IMG/VR virus record: IMGVR_UViG_3300034152_000827 | Coordinates: 1-24,654 of that record | DNA: 24,654 nt | Source: a virus | Direction: 5' to 3' (one strand) | Shown: one piece after another, positions 12,386 to 20,251 of the stretch | Layout: each line of letters opens with the position of its first letter | How positions within the stretch are numbered: position 1 is the stretch's first letter | Notes under the pieces: generated by a model | Seen by the model: only the letters and a program-made list of their open reading frames with translations | What the model was told of the DNA's origin: nothing | The model's database searches: none | Made by a program: the position numbers and the translations under genes

Positions 12386-12640
12386 TTACCTTTCTTCACC
12401 ATGAATTATGCTGTTCTCCAGTTTAACAGCCAATCGCTGCATTGATCTCACGCCCTTGAAATCACCAGCCTTAACTTGCCTTTTCATCACTTCCTTCTCC
12501 AATAAAACAGCTAAATTTCTTTTGTAAACGTGCTTACAACGAGGACAAATTAAATGAATGACCGGACCATGCAATCTGGCAGAAAACATGTTTATTTTAT
12601 ACAGCTCATTACATTTAACACACTTAACTGTAATGTTCAT
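12386..12640 (-). CDS. Small zinc-ribbon protein, 84 aa
   Basis: Two knuckles, CVKC (residues 7-10) and CPRC (about 32-35), surround a hydrophobic beta hairpin (ARLHGPVIHLICPRCKHVYK), the build of a zinc ribbon. The C-terminal half is a basic helix. GAGGAG about 10 nt upstream of the ATG lies in the last codons of the preceding gene. Function unknown; position between a Cys-rich gene and RNase HII suggests nucleic-acid work. Confidence 0.65.
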   Translation of the reverse strand: MNITVKCVKCNELYKINMFSARLHGPVIHLICPRCKHVYKRNLAVLLEKEVMKRQVKAGDFKGVRSMQRLAVKLENSIIHGEER

Positions 12641-12644
12641 TGCG

Positions 12645-12989
12645 TTATTTCTCCTCTGAAGCAGTGGTTTTAAACTTGCTTAAATCACCTGTCAACGGAT
12701 GTTTCAAATCCTTCTCTTCGTTTTCCTCCTTTAAATCTTCAATCCTTTTTAATGCCTCCTCTTCAATTCTTTTTCTGTGCTCTCTTCTCATTTGTTTTTT
12801 CAACTTGTCATCCCAAAAATAATCAGGCCTCTTAATAAAATCAGGAACGCCTTTTACTTTAACTTTGCCAACATCAAGTTCAAAATGCTCGCAAACTCTC
12901 TTCTTATTGGGCTTTATCTTGCACTTTTTAATTTTGCAATAAGAATTCAACTCATTTGAACAAGAGCCGCAAATAACTTTATTGGACAT
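12645..12989 (-). CDS. Cys-rich N-terminus plus charged helix, 114 aa
   Basis: The first 33 residues hold five cysteines (CGSCSNELNSYCKIKKCKIK, then RVCEHF), a pattern of a small metal-binding or treble-clef-like fold. Residues 45-100 are highly charged and helical (KKQMRREHRKRIEEEALKRI). AGGAGG lies 6 nt before the ATG. No family recognised. It probably works with the adjacent zinc-ribbon protein, which it overlaps in expression. Confidence 0.65.
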   Translation of the reverse strand: MSNKVICGSCSNELNSYCKIKKCKIKPNKKRVCEHFELDVGKVKVKGVPDFIKRPDYFWDDKLKKQMRREHRKRIEEEALKRIEDLKEENEEKDLKHPLTGDLSKFKTTASEEK

Positions 12990-13000
12990 GATAAACCTCC

Positions 13001-13600
13001 TTATAAATTTAAATGTTTATCTACTTCTTTCCAATTACGCACCCTCACAACGTTTTCATTTTCATACCCTTGATTCCACGGCCTGTCCATTAAAAAAAGA
13101 CCTTTCCTCCATCGTTTCTTGCACTCCGTAAGAGACTCCAAACACTCTGTGTGATCGTCTATGTAAAAATCCAACTCTAAATTTTCACATATAGTTCCCT
13201 TTTTGACTTTCCATCCGGCATGGTGCAAGCTGTTGACCGGTATGTTGTTCCTCCTCAACCATTTCATGGTGACGTCCTCTTTTTCAAGAGGTCTGTTGGA
13301 GATAAAATGTATCGAATGCCCTTTGTCTTTGTAACGTCTTATACATCTAACTGCTTCTTCATACGGCTCAAAAGAAAGATGAACTTCTGGGTCATTGACA
13401 AGAGTGACTAAATGATCCGATATTTTTTTATTGAGGGTTTTGTTGCCTTTAACAAACTCGGTTTTTTCGAAAGAGTAGGAATTGAACTTTTCATAACTCC
13501 AATCTATATTATAAAACTCTTTCATAAGTTTTATTATCGTTTTTATGGTGCTGCAAACCACCTCATCAATGTCAAAACCCAACCTGTATTTGATGCTCAT
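13001..13600 (-). CDS. 5'(3')-deoxyribonucleotidase-like HAD hydrolase
   Basis: A 199-aa HAD-fold protein. Motif I is LGFDIDEVV (DxD nucleophile and acid), motif II is FISNRPLEKE, motif III lysines lie in WKVKKGTICE and motif IV is FYIDDHTE. The FLMDRPWNQGY segment is typical of the deoxyribonucleotidase/NT5C group. It would dephosphorylate (deoxy)nucleotides and fits the neighbouring nucleotide genes. The start codon is unusual: the ATG and following AGCATCAA belong to a 41-bp IS right-end repeat (13590-13630). No good ribosome site is present, so the element may have supplied the start or destroyed an original one. Confidence 0.8.
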   Translation of the reverse strand: MSIKYRLGFDIDEVVCSTIKTIIKLMKEFYNIDWSYEKFNSYSFEKTEFVKGNKTLNKKISDHLVTLVNDPEVHLSFEPYEEAVRCIRRYKDKGHSIHFISNRPLEKEDVTMKWLRRNNIPVNSLHHAGWKVKKGTICENLELDFYIDDHTECLESLTECKKRWRKGLFLMDRPWNQGYENENVVRVRNWKEVDKHLNL

Positions 13601-13630
13601 CGGGCACCGCCCGACGATTCCAGTTGAACC
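13590..13630 (-). repeat. Solo IS605-type right end, 41-bp repeat copy 2
   Basis: Identical over 41 bp to 10296-10336 but without any transposase or nuclease gene attached. It fills the gap between the ribonucleotide reductase stop and the nucleotidase. It looks like the scar left after deletion of an IS, or a short non-autonomous copy. Its hairpin lies immediately before the nucleotidase start codon and could occlude the ribosome site. Confidence 0.75.
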
Positions 13631-13654
13631 ACTTTTTTCATAAATCTCCCCTTT

Positions 13655-16456
13655 CTATATTTCACATTTGCCAGAAGCGCACTGCACTGATTCTATGCCT
13701 GCGTTTTCTTCTATCTTTACGCCATTATTTTTTAAATGCTTCCTGACTTCCGTGTAATTTATTTTGTTCAATATTTGACCAAACTTACTGCCATCAACAT
13801 ACACAGTTACTCCCTTTAGATCATATATATATTCCAAAGTCAGCTTGCTTAGATCTTCAGGCGTGGCGTTAGAAGGCATATTAATTGTTTTTGAGATCGC
13901 GCCGTCACAAAAACGCTGTGCCGCAACCTGAACTTCAAAATGATCAGTAGGAGACAAATCACTTGTATCTACATACCAGTTTGGAACTTTATTGTTTTTT
14001 GATATAATCTCTTTATATATGTCATGAACGTATATTCTTTCACTAACTCTATCTTTTCTTTTGTACGCTTTCATAAACAACGGTTCTATTCCAGAAGTAA
14101 CCTCAGCCAGCAAACTAATAGTATTGTGAGAGACAACGCTGTTTGCTATGTAAGTAACAGTGCTTGGAACTTCTATGTCATAAGTGTCGGTTGTAGAGTT
14201 TTCAATATTTACCACTTCATCTACCACGCACATATCTAAACCTAAGTCTTCTAATTGTTTCTTTTTTAACTGCTCTGCTTTAGGCCTGAATTTATAAATA
14301 CCCTGTTTTATATAAACCCTAAACATTTTAGTTCCCAACCCAGAAACGTTTTCTCGTATTTTAACGTCCTTGCCTAAAGATCTTAAAATAACAAGCATTT
14401 CTTTCGCAAGTTTTTTACTGGAGGTGTCCAAATATTCTGTGTTTCCAGTTCTTGACCCATCAGCAAATAAAATACCTTTAACAAAAGACTGAATACAGTT
14501 TTTACTGGACATGCGCACAAGCTTAGGCACAGAGACATTGGGTGATTTTTGTTTTAATAAACCATTGACTTCAAAAAATTTTAAAAGTAAATTGGAATTA
14601 AAACACACAGACATACAATTACGTCCATTATCCTCAAATATAGGTTCTATGCCAAAAAGATCTGTGCCTAATTTTGCTACATATAAATAATTTTCTTCTT
14701 CATGCACGTTACAACTAATGCGTATGCCTTCTGTATGATTACTTCCATCTCCAAAATAGATGCCCAGAAACTCTGCCAATTCTTCGGTCATAAAAGGAAT
14801 AGAGTTTATGTCATTCTGATTATGATGCTTTTTGGCAACTCCAGTTAAAGGCGGGTTGGACGCTTTATTGTATGTATTTAACGCTGATATTATGTCGTCC
14901 CCAACAATTAGTTCGTCCGCTCTTTTCCATATATACTTGCCATCTTGTAACACTCTATACTGATGATTATAAGTAGACTCTAAAACATTACCGCTCTTTA
15001 ATAATATTTTTTTAGTGTCCTGCACCCCATTAACATAAAATTTAGTTGCTAATTCCTCCTTACCATAATATTCTTGGCAGACCTTCAAATTTATGTTCTG
15101 CCACTTAGCGCCATTAATGTCCCCAAGCTCTTCTAAAGTTAACAAACCGCCATCCGTTACAAGCATGGTTTCTTTGTTTTGGCAGCCAGTAGGCGCCACA
15201 GCCTGCCCCGTGACACATCTAACCCCGTGTTCTTTTATGGACATTCTTAAAGAAGCCGGTAGCTTCCTAATAAAAGAAGCCTTGCCATAAGCGACTGGGT
15301 CAAATTTAGGAAACGCCCCCTTTTCTATTGACAGCTCCACTAAAGTTTCATATATTACGTCTCGTATAAATCTCATCAATCTTTCTATTTCAGCTATGGA
15401 TTTTTTGGAGCCGTATCTAACTTTTTTGGCAAACAAGTATTCAGCCAAACCCATAACTCCCAAACCAATTCTTCTCGAGTTGTGCTCAGAAATGTCTATT
15501 TCTTTCAAAACGTATTTATTGATCTCTATGACGTTGTCTAAAAACCTAACTGAAAGCTTAATAGTTTCCTCTAACTTTTTCCAGTTGGTGTTAACGGTTC
15601 CGGTAATGAAATTAGGTAAAACAAGGGACCCCAAATTACAACATGAATAAGCGCTCAACGGAACTTCGCCGCAGGGATTGACTCCCAGTATTGGTTGAAA
15701 ATAATAAGAGTTGTTTTTAGAAAGGTTGCTCCAATTCAAAACACCAGGTTCCGCGTGTTTAACCATGTTTTCCACAATTTTGTCCCATATGTCTTTGGCT
15801 GGAACAGTCCCATACGATTGGTGAGCAAACTTGAACTCCCATTCTTTGTTGGCCTCGACGGCCTCAAAAAAACCGTTAGTTGCTGCCACGGAAATGTTGA
15901 AATGTGGTAGTTTACCATCCTCCACTTTGGCGTCTATAAACCTAATTATGTCAGGATGAGACACGCTCATGCACGCCAAAGCGGCAGCGCGTCTCGAACC
16001 TCCGGATTCCACCGTCTTTGCTATGGCGTCTGACGCCTCCAAGAAACTTACAGGTCCTGACGAATAACCACCTACTCCTTTTATTGGATCTCCTTTGGGC
16101 CTAAGCTCACTTATATTTACACCAATTCCTCCTCCTTCACCCCACAGTATCAATGAATCTTTGTAGTATTGACCTATCTCTTCTCTTGAGTCTCCAATCG
16201 GTAGAACGTAACAATTGAACATGGACCCCCTTGGTCTCCCAGAGTTTCTCAATATCCTGCCGCCCGGAAGGAAATCCATCTCATGTATCATTTCAAAAAA
16301 TTTCTCGAAATATTCATCGCTTTTGTTAGTTTCAACAGAAGAAACGACTCTTGCGCATCTCCTCGCGCAGTCCTCCCAAGTTTCATTTTTTTCGTTCATA
16401 AAATATCTGTCTTGGGCAATCTTTAAAGCGCTTTCAGACAATTTTGAGTTACCCAT
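13655..16456 (-). CDS. nrdJ: Class II (adenosylcobalamin) ribonucleotide reductase precursor with intein
   Basis: A 933-aa precursor, about 579 aa after splicing, which suits the compact B12-dependent class II enzyme. It reduces ribonucleotides without oxygen or a separate radical subunit. Active-site residues are N260, C262 and E264 in VNPCGEVPL; the redox pair is C82 (FNCYVLP) and C273 (SCCNLGS). The C-terminal shuttle pair is C926 and C931 (CASGKCEI). The substrate loop APTG|TISLLAE is interrupted by the intein. Other family segments are LPGGRILRN, GGGIGVNIS and ESGGSRRAA. AGGT about 10 nt upstream of the ATG serves as ribosome site. The adjacent dUTPase gene ends 24 nt before it. Confidence 0.94.
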   Translation of the reverse strand: MGNSKLSESALKIAQDRYFMNEKNETWEDCARRCARVVSSVETNKSDEYFEKFFEMIHEMDFLPGGRILRNSGRPRGSMFNCYVLPIGDSREEIGQYYKDSLILWGEGGGIGVNISELRPKGDPIKGVGGYSSGPVSFLEASDAIAKTVESGGSRRAAALACMSVSHPDIIRFIDAKVEDGKLPHFNISVAATNGFFEAVEANKEWEFKFAHQSYGTVPAKDIWDKIVENMVKHAEPGVLNWSNLSKNNSYYFQPILGVNPCGEVPLSAYSCCNLGSLVLPNFITGTVNTNWKKLEETIKLSVRFLDNVIEINKYVLKEIDISEHNSRRIGLGVMGLAEYLFAKKVRYGSKKSIAEIERLMRFIRDVIYETLVELSIEKGAFPKFDPVAYGKASFIRKLPASLRMSIKEHGVRCVTGQAVAPTGCQNKETMLVTDGGLLTLEELGDINGAKWQNINLKVCQEYYGKEELATKFYVNGVQDTKKILLKSGNVLESTYNHQYRVLQDGKYIWKRADELIVGDDIISALNTYNKASNPPLTGVAKKHHNQNDINSIPFMTEELAEFLGIYFGDGSNHTEGIRISCNVHEEENYLYVAKLGTDLFGIEPIFEDNGRNCMSVCFNSNLLLKFFEVNGLLKQKSPNVSVPKLVRMSSKNCIQSFVKGILFADGSRTGNTEYLDTSSKKLAKEMLVILRSLGKDVKIRENVSGLGTKMFRVYIKQGIYKFRPKAEQLKKKQLEDLGLDMCVVDEVVNIENSTTDTYDIEVPSTVTYIANSVVSHNTISLLAEVTSGIEPLFMKAYKRKDRVSERIYVHDIYKEIISKNNKVPNWYVDTSDLSPTDHFEVQVAAQRFCDGAISKTINMPSNATPEDLSKLTLEYIYDLKGVTVYVDGSKFGQILNKINYTEVRKHLKNNGVKIEENAGIESVQCASGKCEI
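14123..15184 (-). mobile_element. LAGLIDADG intein in ribonucleotide reductase (354 aa)
   Basis: Runs from C425 to N778, with Thr779 as the +1 residue, inserted in the conserved APTG/TIS loop, a site where reductase inteins are known. Block B has TYNH (T495, H498); the end is TYDIEVPSTVTYIANSV then VSHN. Endonuclease motifs are FLGIYFGDGS and VKGILFADGS. All splicing residues are intact. The homing endonuclease acids (D570, D666) are kept, so it may still be mobile. Confidence 0.94.
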
Positions 16457-16480
16457 TTTTATTCAATACCTCCACGTTAT

Positions 16481-16924
16481 TTACCCAGTGTGCCCAAAAC
16501 CACCGCTTCCTCTTTCTGAATCGCTCAATTCTTCCACTTCAACGAAATTGGCTTTGTATACCTGAGCAAACACCAGTTGTGCGAATCTTTCTCCATTTAA
16601 AATCATGGCAATTTTGTTGCTTAAATTAAACAGAGGCACCAAAATTTCTCCCCTGTAGGCGCTGTCAATAGTGGCCGGAGAGTTAATTATCGTAATCTTT
16701 TGCTTAACGGTCAATCCACTCCTTGGCCTTATCTGCGCTTCCACCCCAAGAGGAATCTCCAAGCTTACTCCAGTCCTAACCAAACAAACTTCCATTGGCT
16801 TAATGGAGTAATCCTCCACTGCATATAAATCACATCCAGAATCTCCAACCATAGCGTAAGTTGGGGCTTGCGCTTTTTTATGCAACTTCTTAAACTTAAC
16901 TTCAATTGATTTTTCCCGACTCAT
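16481..16924 (-). CDS. dut: Trimeric dUTPase
   Basis: Hydrolyses dUTP to dUMP and pyrophosphate, keeping uracil out of DNA and feeding dTMP synthesis together with dCMP deaminase. It has 147 aa with all five motifs: GDSGCDLYA (1), IRPRSGL (2), TIDSAYRGEI (3), RFAQLVF (4) and RGSGGFGHTG (5). Motif 3 reads SPATIDSAYRG rather than the common GxIDxxYxG, a small variation next to the catalytic Asp. AAGGAG in the last codons of the polymerase gene gives the ribosome site, so the two are tightly coupled. Confidence 0.96.
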   Translation of the reverse strand: MSREKSIEVKFKKLHKKAQAPTYAMVGDSGCDLYAVEDYSIKPMEVCLVRTGVSLEIPLGVEAQIRPRSGLTVKQKITIINSPATIDSAYRGEILVPLFNLSNKIAMILNGERFAQLVFAQVYKANFVEVEELSDSERGSGGFGHTG

Positions 16925-18844
16925 TTAAGAATTCTCCTTGCCGCATTTGGCACAAACAATTTTAGTGCCGTATTTGTTGTCCTTTGCGCATTTCATTTCA
17001 AAATGACCGCATTGTTTGCACTCGTTTTTCAACCAACAAGGGCCGATCAAACCATCGGCCTCCATAGGTATTAAATCAAAATAATGTCCGAACCCGTCTA
17101 TCAAAGACTGATCTACAAGCTTTTTAACGTCATGGGCCTGTTCTTCAACAACCTCAACAACCATTTCATCGTGAACCGTTAACAAAAGCTTTGCGTCATA
17201 TCCGTTTTCTTCCAATCTCTCCACGCAATATATCATCGACTGTTTTATCGTGTCCGCGTTGCTTGATTGAATGGGCATGTTCTTAGACTGCCTTTCTATG
17301 CTTGATTTAATTCTGTTGAAATTGGGATCCGAATAATCGGGAAGAGCGTAAAATCTCTTTCTGCCAGCTATGGATCTGCTGTATCTTTTGTAGACTCCTT
17401 CTTTGGCAGACTCATCCAAATACCTCTTCACTTTTCTATACTTGTTGAAATACCTGTCAATTAGCTCTTGAGCGTGCTCCTCGGTTATTTTCAACCTGGT
17501 CGACAAACCAAACTTTGACAAACCATAAATGATTCCGAATTGTATTGCCTTGGTGTTGTCCCTCATCTCTTTCGTAACTTCGTCCATTGAAACTTCAAAA
17601 ACCTCAGATGCAGCTTTCGTGTGCAAATCTATTCCATTTCTGTACGACTCGACGAAAATAGGATCCTCGGAAAGATTCCCAAGTATTCTCAACTCTGCCC
17701 CCGCCATGTCGCTGGTTATCAATTTATAACCGCGCTTGGCTATAAAACAGCTTCTATACTTCTGTTGTTTGGGTATGTTTTGAAGATTAGGATTGGCGCT
17801 TGACATTCTACCGGTGGCAACCATTTGTTTAAAAGACGTATGTAGTCTTCCGGTTATTTTGTGCATTCTCTCCAACAAAGGCTCTCCATAAGTGGTTATA
17901 AGCTTAGAAAGTTTCCTATAATTAAGTATGTCGCTAATTATAGGAGAGTTTTTGTGCTTGCTAAGCTCTTTGACGTCTGTGTTTGGCAAGTTAAATCCCA
18001 AATCGTTCAACGCTTTCTTAAGCTGGGCAGGACTATCTATGTCTATCAACGATATGCCAAACAGAGTCATTTGATCTTCTAAAGGAATCAACATGTCGTT
18101 TATTTTAGATTCAATTGAATTCCTTTCCAATTCAACTTCTTCCATTATAATTCGCCATTTGTCCACGTCCAAACTGATTCCATTCAATTCCATTTCACAG
18201 AGAGGTTTGGTGAATTCAAACTCCAAACGGCACGCGTCCTCAAAACTGTGTTTCTTTATCAACGGCAACTGAAGATTGCGTATTTCAGGCAGCACAAGAA
18301 CGTCGTTGGCCGCATATTCCAATTGATAGGTTTTAAATTTCTGATAATAATCAGTGAACGTGCCTCGCGTCTGTTTCTCCATCTTCAAACCAAGATATTT
18401 GTTCACTAAATAATCCAAACTTGCTTTGGAATGCAAACCTAAAGTCAGCAGCTGTTCCACCAACATGGTGTCATAAACGTTCTTCAAATAAAACCCATAA
18501 TTCACTTTAAACAACTTCATGTCATAAGTGGCGTTTTGCAAAACTTTCAACTTTGTCTCATCTTTTAACAAAGTCAAGATAATTTCAGCGTTTAAACTGC
18601 TGTGTTCGGTGTCGTGTCTGACGTCGAATACATAAGCTTTGTTGGGAATTCCTATTTGAATTAAAGAAATTTTTGCTTCATAGGCGTCCAATGCCGTGGC
18701 TTCTACGTCCACATACAGAATTTCATGTTTGTTCAATTCAAACACAATTCTTTTGGCCAGCTCAGGATCATTGACGTACTCATAGTTTGGCTTTGGCATG
18801 TCAGCAAACACTGAAGCCTTGTCAAAAACAAATCTATCGGACAT
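16925..18844 (-). CDS. polA: Family-A DNA polymerase with 3'-5' exonuclease and C-terminal zinc ribbon
   Basis: A 639-aa replicative-type polymerase without 5' nuclease domain. Exonuclease residues are D46 and E48 (YVDVEAT), D108 (NATYDMK), and Y177/D181 (YAANDV). Polymerase motif A is SDMAGAELRIL (D379, E384), motif B is KAIQFGIIYG (K432, F436, Y440), and motif C is LTVHDEMVVEV (D559, E560). Phe at 436 predicts normal discrimination against dideoxynucleotides. After the palm, residues 603-636 add a zinc ribbon (CKQCG, then C619, C631 and C634) not present in bacterial Pol I. GAGG lies 6 nt before the ATG. Together with the adjacent clamp-loader gene it forms a replication module. Confidence 0.96.
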   Translation of the reverse strand: MSDRFVFDKASVFADMPKPNYEYVNDPELAKRIVFELNKHEILYVDVEATALDAYEAKISLIQIGIPNKAYVFDVRHDTEHSSLNAEIILTLLKDETKLKVLQNATYDMKLFKVNYGFYLKNVYDTMLVEQLLTLGLHSKASLDYLVNKYLGLKMEKQTRGTFTDYYQKFKTYQLEYAANDVLVLPEIRNLQLPLIKKHSFEDACRLEFEFTKPLCEMELNGISLDVDKWRIIMEEVELERNSIESKINDMLIPLEDQMTLFGISLIDIDSPAQLKKALNDLGFNLPNTDVKELSKHKNSPIISDILNYRKLSKLITTYGEPLLERMHKITGRLHTSFKQMVATGRMSSANPNLQNIPKQQKYRSCFIAKRGYKLITSDMAGAELRILGNLSEDPIFVESYRNGIDLHTKAASEVFEVSMDEVTKEMRDNTKAIQFGIIYGLSKFGLSTRLKITEEHAQELIDRYFNKYRKVKRYLDESAKEGVYKRYSRSIAGRKRFYALPDYSDPNFNRIKSSIERQSKNMPIQSSNADTIKQSMIYCVERLEENGYDAKLLLTVHDEMVVEVVEEQAHDVKKLVDQSLIDGFGHYFDLIPMEADGLIGPCWLKNECKQCGHFEMKCAKDNKYGTKIVCAKCGKENS

Positions 18845-18845
18845 T

Positions 18846-19142
18846 TTATACCTCGTAATACCCTTTTAAAGTAACGTTGCTGTCCCTAACAACCTCGACT
18901 ATGTCCCTGTCATCCAAAAACAAAGACATTCCACAATATGAAGGATCTTTGGCAACAATCGAAGCGCAGTTCCTTTGTCCCAAAACGTTTATTTCTTTGT
19001 TGGGAATCATGGACACAAACAGAACATCTGGATTTCCATGTAAATAAAACAAGTTTCCTGGGATAAGTTTGCCAAAAGTTGTCTTGGTGGTTTCCATAAC
19101 GATTGCTTTTGTGTATCTTAAAAATTTATCATCGTCGCTCAT
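18846..19142 (-). CDS. Hypothetical 98-aa protein between clamp loader and polymerase
   Basis: The ATG at 19142 overlaps the clamp-loader stop as TGATG and has GGAGG 8 nt upstream; a GTG one codon earlier is less well placed. The sequence is beta-rich (FGKLIPGNLFYLHGNPDVLF, SLFLDDRDIVEVVRD) and may be a small SH3-like or OB-like barrel. No motif is recognised. Its place between two replication genes suggests an accessory role in DNA synthesis, which is inference. Confidence 0.7.
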   Translation of the reverse strand: MSDDDKFLRYTKAIVMETTKTTFGKLIPGNLFYLHGNPDVLFVSMIPNKEINVLGQRNCASIVAKDPSYCGMSLFLDDRDIVEVVRDSNVTLKGYYEV

Positions 19143-20185
19143 CACTTAATCCTCCATATGTTTATCACTTTGTATATGTAATGCAACAACCTGTTTTCGC
19201 CAGTCTTTCCTGTTTCATAAATTGGGGAATCCAAAACTTCCATTGCAGATGAGTATCTTCCACCACTAAACAAACTGCTTCTTCTTAAGCCCCCAGCAAA
19301 ATAACCAAACATGGCCAATCTAATCGATTCCGGAGAAGTGTTTAAACGACTCAATATTTTTTTGGATTCATCCCATTTTCCTTTCATAACCGCCTTGCAC
19401 AAAGCAATGATTTCTTCAGCCCCTTCATCTATTAAAATGCCGGTTATTTCTTTGGCAGATTCCATAGTCCAAGATCCTTCTGCGTTTACTTGATCCAAAT
19501 AAACAAGAGCGGTTCTTGGAACCCCTTCAGCTTTTTCAGAAATGTGATCCAACACGTCTTCTTTGTATGGCATGCCTTCGGATTCAGCAACGTTGTAAAG
19601 AAGTTTAAAAATCAACTCTTTTGGTATTCTTTCAAAGTGCATCACTGAACATCTTTGTATGAAGGCAGCCGTTAGTTTTTCCGGCTTATTGGTGACAAAC
19701 ATGAAAAAAACGTGTTGATAGCCCTTCTCTATAATCATAAGAAGTAAATCTTGTGCGGCTGATGTCAGTTTGTGGCACTCATCAAACAACACCACTTTGT
19801 ACCTTGAAGAAAAGGGGGCGGTAGGCAAGTCTTCAACAATCTTGTCCACAGCGTCTTTCCCACCACTTTGACCCACGTTTATAAATTGCAAATCCATGTT
19901 GTTGCCGTTTATTATGGACAAACAAGAATCGCATTTCATGCAAGGATCCACGCTTACGCCTTTCACTTCACAATTTACGGCTATGGCAAGCAACAAGGCT
20001 GCCGTAGTTTTTCCACAACCCGGCGGTCCAGTAAAAAGCAAACACCTGGACAAATTTTTAGAACCCAACCAATTAGACAAAATCTTTTTGTTAGTGCTGT
20101 TCCCCAACATTTCAGACACTTTTCTTGGCCTGTAAATGGTGTGTAAACTGTTGCTTCCAGTGCTCGATGGACGTCTTATAATCAT
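19142..20185 (-). CDS. dnaX: DnaX-like clamp-loader ATPase
   Basis: A 347-aa AAA+ ATPase like the gamma form of bacterial DnaX, which loads the sliding clamp. Walker A is GPPGCGKT (53-60). The DnaX zinc module has C72, C82, C85 and C88 (PCMKCDSC). Walker B is VVLFDECH (131-138). Sensor 1 is VTNKPEK, and the arginine-finger motif reads QRC (177-179) in place of SRC. The C-terminal collar region follows with no tau extension. No sliding clamp or delta subunit is in this window, so it may use other viral or host proteins. AAGGA lies 7 nt before the ATG. The promoter at 20224-20251 makes it the first gene of the replication operon. Confidence 0.9.
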   Translation of the reverse strand: MIIRRPSSTGSNSLHTIYRPRKVSEMLGNSTNKKILSNWLGSKNLSRCLLFTGPPGCGKTTAALLLAIAVNCEVKGVSVDPCMKCDSCLSIINGNNMDLQFINVGQSGGKDAVDKIVEDLPTAPFSSRYKVVLFDECHKLTSAAQDLLLMIIEKGYQHVFFMFVTNKPEKLTAAFIQRCSVMHFERIPKELIFKLLYNVAESEGMPYKEDVLDHISEKAEGVPRTALVYLDQVNAEGSWTMESAKEITGILIDEGAEEIIALCKAVMKGKWDESKKILSRLNTSPESIRLAMFGYFAGGLRRSSLFSGGRYSSAMEVLDSPIYETGKTGENRLLHYIYKVINIWRIK

Positions 20186-20223
20186 TTTCCCTTCCTTTCA
20201 ACAACGCTCCTCTTCGTTATTAC

Positions 20224-20251
20224 AACATAATCATTAAATTCGATTTGTCAA
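20224..20251 (-). promoter_or_regulatory. Sigma70-type promoter for the replication operon
   Basis: TTGACA (20251-20246), a 16-bp spacer ending AATGAT, then TATGTT (20229-20224). It overlaps the end of the upstream HAD gene and lies about 40 nt before the dnaX-like start. It matches the promoter at 11538-11565 at both hexamers and most of the conserved spacer. Confidence 0.75.
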
